From Bacteroides sp. CAG:709 (GTDB lineage Bacteria; Bacteroidota; Bacteroidia; Bacteroidales; UBA932), in contig FR882188.1 of NCBI GenBank assembly GCA_000434935.1, positions 13,596 to 20,131 on the forward strand: DNA of 6,536 nucleotides. Direction: 5' to 3'. Of the stretch, positions 4,132 to 6,536 are shown in pieces; position 1 is the first letter of the stretch; each line of letters begins with the position of its first letter. The notes beneath the pieces are model-generated. The model saw only the letters and a list, made by a program, of their open reading frames with translations. It did not search any database and was not told the DNA's origin. Both the position numbers and the translations under genes were made by a program.

Positions 4132-6536
4132 TTATTCAGTTGTTTCGTTGTTTACTGATTCCGTTGCCTTTGCTTCAAGCGCCCCGACCTTGCCTGCGAG
4201 TTCGTTGATTGCAGAAACGAGGTCAGTCTTGCTTGCGGTGTTCAGGCTCGACAATGTGCCGATGTGCGTCTTGTTTGCCTTGATTGTGTTGTACGCGTCG
4301 ATAGGATATACGATGTCCGCACGCAGAGGCGTTGATGTCTTGCCGTCGGTGATTATCGCCTCCTCCGTTCCGCCTTCAGCGACCTGCTCCGTGAGGTTCA
4401 GTTCGTCGTAGGTAGTCTCCTCTATAGTGGCGACTACGTATTCTATAATGACAGGAGTTCTACCAGCATACATTGATTGTAGATGAGTCACAAACTCTAC
4501 AATAGAAGAAAAGCCTATGTCACGAATTACAACGGCCCAATTATTTTCACTATCCGAGGATATAGACTTATCAATTATTTTACGCTTAGTGGTGGCTGTA
4601 TAATAATTTGAAAGCCTATTGATTGTGTTAGCGTCATTTAGAATGTTGGTCACGCCTGGAATTGATGGCATCACGAACCTATAATCCGATGCCATAATCC
4701 ATGGCTCCTTCCCAGTAATAGTATAAGTTCTAATCCTCTTAACCGCCTTCGTCGGCGTAATCTCGTCAAATGCTGAACCGGCAGACTTCAATCCGTCAGG
4801 GAAGTACTTCTTCAGGGTTTCGCTCCACTTCCTCTCACTGACTTTGCCCTCTGTGTCGGTGGTCTTGATTCCCTCCGCGAATGACGACACGATTTTCCCC
4901 TCGTTGTAAGGGATATAAGGCACGTCGTCGATGCTTGAATAGCCGAGGCGCTTTGCGAAGTCGTCGGGTGTCGTTGGCTCGTTTCCGGAGCCGAACATCT
5001 GCGAGAGGTCGATGAATAACAGATCTGATATGTTAAGGCCGTCTATTATTGATGGATTACAACCTCTTATATTTGCAAAGAATAAAATCTTATGATTAAT
5101 AAAACCCTCTGAAGAAACCTGAAATATTTGTATGTCGACTTTGTTTCCTTTGTGTTTAATTCTTATATCATTTGTATCATTTGGTATTGTTATAATATCG
5201 GATACCAGACGAGGGCTGTTTATTGTTTTGCCCCACAAAACGGTATTCGAATGAACAATATACAGAAGAAGAAAATCTTTTGTATCTGTTAATTTATTCT
5301 TAAAGTCTTTGACCGTTGAATACTGATTCTTCACCACGCTGTACCCTTTAATCCTCTTGATGCTCGCGCTTCCGTCCTCAATCTGATTGTCTCCTCCTGC
5401 CTTGCGAGACATGATGATTTCCTCGGTAGCATCGCCCTTTGACGTGAGGTTGTCAGCCGTGCCGACGCGCATTGATTCGTAGTAGCCGTCTGCGAATGAC
5501 TTGAGGTCGACCTTCTTCCGCAGGTTGTTGATTTGTGTTGCGATGGACGCCTTTGTTCCATAGCGGCGGACAAGCAATGTCGCAGCCTCCGGCACGTCGG
5601 CACGATAGCAGACAAGCACGTCGGAGTAAGCCTCCATCGCCTCGAAGCAGACGTATCCGCTCGTAGGGATGTCCGTGCTCATTGCCGAGAACAGCGGCAC
5701 GTATTCAATCCTTTCAATTCCGGATGTCGTCGTGGTCTTGATTAGTGCGACGAAGAGAGCCACGCCCAGCTTCATCTTGTCTGCTCCACCCATGTACAGC
5801 TCGTAGGTGTTGCCTACCACCACCGCACCGATGGCGGCGATGTTGAAGTCCGCGTCGTCCACGAACTCGCCGTCAGCATTGATGTACTTGCCTGTGGTCT
5901 CCGCAGTCATAGCCACTGACGGAAGCTCCGCGTACTGACCGAGGTCGCGCTCAAGCGCTGCGACGCCTGAGGACACTTCTTTAGCCTCTGCTGCTGCGTC
6001 GGTGGCGTTCTTGGTTGCCGTCTCTGATTCATTCTTCAGGCGTGCGAACTCTGTCACACGTGCTGATTCGGCGGCTACCCTTCCTTTTTCCGCTTCCACG
6101 CGGCCAGCCTCTGTCGATGTCCTTGCGCTCTCGTTCTTCTTCCGCTGCTCCTCGTTTGCCGCTCTTGTCGCTTCAGCATTTGCTCTTGCGCTTTCCGCCT
6201 TCACCCTTGCAGATTCCGCATTGACACGGCCAGTTTCGGCGTTCACACGAGACTGCTCGCCGGCGGCTCTCTGGGCTTCTGCTTCCGCCCTTTTGGCTTC
6301 CGCGTCGGCGCGTTTGCCCTCGGCCGAAGCTCTTGCTGTCTCCGCGTCAGCACGTGCCTGCTCCGCCTCTTTGCGAGCATTTTCAGCGTTGACGCGCTGC
6401 TCCTCTGCCTTTGCGATGCCCGTGTTTGTCGCTCCTGCCGCCTGTGCTGCCGCATTGGCCTTTTCCGCAGCATCGTTGGCTGCTTTCGCTTTCGCATCCG
6501 CATTGCCGGCGGACCTGTCAGCTGCCGCTGCCGCAT
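4132..6536 (-). CDS. Modular tail-fibre or receptor-binding protein, truncated at its 5' end by the window
   Basis: About 800 residues are visible, open at the window edge; the frame continues upstream through a valine (GTG) at 6246, so the true start lies outside. Counting from the edge, residues 1-48 are Ala-rich helix, and about 49-160 are 7-residue repeats (consensus xAExARx) forming a probable trimeric stalk. A small beta-rich region follows. The lead-in IKRIKGYSVVKNQ (392-404) opens a likely jelly-roll carbohydrate-binding module that ends at DLSQMFGSGNEP (509-520), a motif common in phage tail proteins. A second lead-in, AVKRIRTYTITG (597-608), opens a module ending IIEYVVATIEETTYDEL (696-712). 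The C-terminal motif HIGTLSSLNT to AINEL (757-779) is typical of tail appendages. The modules probably bind host surface glycans. Two modules are notably AT-rich. Confidence 0.85.
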   Translation of the reverse strand, partial: AAAAADRSAGNADAKAKAANDAAEKANAAAQAAGATNTGIAKAEEQRVNAENARKEAEQARADAETARASAEGKRADAEAKRAEAEAQRAAGEQSRVNAETGRVNAESARVKAESARANAEATRAANEEQRKKNESARTSTEAGRVEAEKGRVAAESARVTEFARLKNESETATKNATDAAAEAKEVSSGVAALERDLGQYAELPSVAMTAETTGKYINADGEFVDDADFNIAAIGAVVVGNTYELYMGGADKMKLGVALFVALIKTTTTSGIERIEYVPLFSAMSTDIPTSGYVCFEAMEAYSDVLVCYRADVPEAATLLVRRYGTKASIATQINNLRKKVDLKSFADGYYESMRVGTADNLTSKGDATEEIIMSRKAGGDNQIEDGSASIKRIKGYSVVKNQYSTVKDFKNKLTDTKDFLLLYIVHSNTVLWGKTINSPRLVSDIITIPNDTNDIRIKHKGNKVDIQIFQVSSEGFINHKILFFANIRGCNPSIIDGLNISDLLFIDLSQMFGSGNEPTTPDDFAKRLGYSSIDDVPYIPYNEGKIVSSFAEGIKTTDTEGKVSERKWSETLKKYFPDGLKSAGSAFDEITPTKAVKRIRTYTITGKEPWIMASDYRFVMPSIPGVTNILNDANTINRLSNYYTATTKRKIIDKSISSDSENNWAVVIRDIGFSSIVEFVTHLQSMYAGRTPVIIEYVVATIEETTYDELNLTEQVAEGGTEEAIITDGKTSTPLRADIVYPIDAYNTIKANKTHIGTLSSLNTASKTDLVSAINELAGKVGALEAKATESVNNETTE
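4430..4740 (-). other. AT-rich island encoding the second distal module of the tail fibre
   Basis: A hand count gives about 37% G+C for 4441-4740, against about 55% in the 60 bases just upstream in the gene (4741-4800). The island begins at the KRIRTYTITG lead-in and ends at the YVVATIEETTYDEL segment, so its edges coincide with module edges. This suggests domain exchange rather than drift. Confidence 0.6.
5011..5335 (-). other. AT-rich island encoding the jelly-roll-like module of the tail fibre
   Basis: A hand count gives about 31% G+C for 5041-5340, against about 54% in 5341-5520. The shift is largely synonymous, with ATA, AGA, TTA and AAT codons that are rare in the flanks. The island fills the space between the KRIKGYSVVKNQ lead-in and the DLSQMFGSGNEP motif, which suggests a swapped-in module. 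Confidence 0.65.
6055..6390 (-). repeat. Sixteen tandem 21-base repeats encoding heptads
   Basis: Sixteen uninterrupted 7-residue units, such as NAESARV, KAESARA and DAETARA, share the consensus xAE-x-x-R-x. They encode a rod in the tail-fibre stalk. Units differ at the DNA level, so the array is old and degenerate rather than a fresh expansion. Perfect 21-base copies are rare. Confidence 0.85.

Noticed and set aside
6244..6246. GTG at 6246 as the true start of the tail-fibre gene
   Set aside because: The same heptad repeat continues in frame upstream for seven more units, so this GTG is an internal valine.
6243..6536. 97-codon minus-strand open frame rich in Arg and Gln at the window edge
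   Set aside because: It is a frame-shifted shadow of the heptad repeats. The correct frame continues without interruption from the tail-fibre gene to the window edge.
1..6536. CRISPR arrays, tRNA genes, insertion sequences
   Set aside because: No regularly spaced direct repeats, cloverleaf pattern, transposase or terminal inverted repeats were seen. The only tandem repeat is the coding heptad array.

Overview
The window looks like part of a phage or prophage of a Bacteroidales-type host. The evidence is a phage tail-fibre-like protein, a lysis cassette with a GH19 endolysin, a promoter element matching the Bacteroidetes -7 consensus (TAnnTTTG), and starts that mostly lack a Shine-Dalgarno sequence. 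The host assignment is inference, because no ribosomal, tRNA or integrase marker is present. Every supported gene lies on the minus strand, so transcription runs from high to low coordinates. Plus-strand open frames are antisense shadows.

In transcription order, 6536-4132 holds the 3' part of a large modular tail-fibre or receptor-binding protein, open at the window edge. It has an Ala-rich coiled-coil lead, 16 uninterrupted heptads, and then modules that include two AT-rich islands embedded in GC-richer DNA. Next come a 52-residue small protein (4130-3972), a membrane-anchored coiled-coil protein (3970-3593, candidate holin or inner-membrane lysis factor), a GH19 endolysin (3612-2977), and a lipoprotein with a C-terminal membrane segment (2963-2556). 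That last protein has the architecture of a unimolecular spanin. Together these would breach the membrane, the murein and the outer membrane.

A 190-base gap (2555-2366) follows. It carries a long nested hairpin whose two G-U pairs point to a minus-strand RNA, with an upstream segment that could pair alternatively. A small DnaA-C-like helix-turn-helix protein (2365-2075) comes next. A second gap (2074-1926) has a TATGTTTG promoter element overlapped by an inverted repeat, a plausible operator.

Downstream, a tightly packed run of six small genes (1925 to the window edge at 1) follows, mostly overlapping or a few bases apart. It encodes a Gly/Ala-rich membrane protein with a Cys-rich tail, three small cytosolic-looking proteins, an eight-Cys beta-rich protein, and a truncated CxxCxxFW membrane protein. 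None has an assignable function. They look like one co-translated accessory or structural module, and they are the least explained part of the window.
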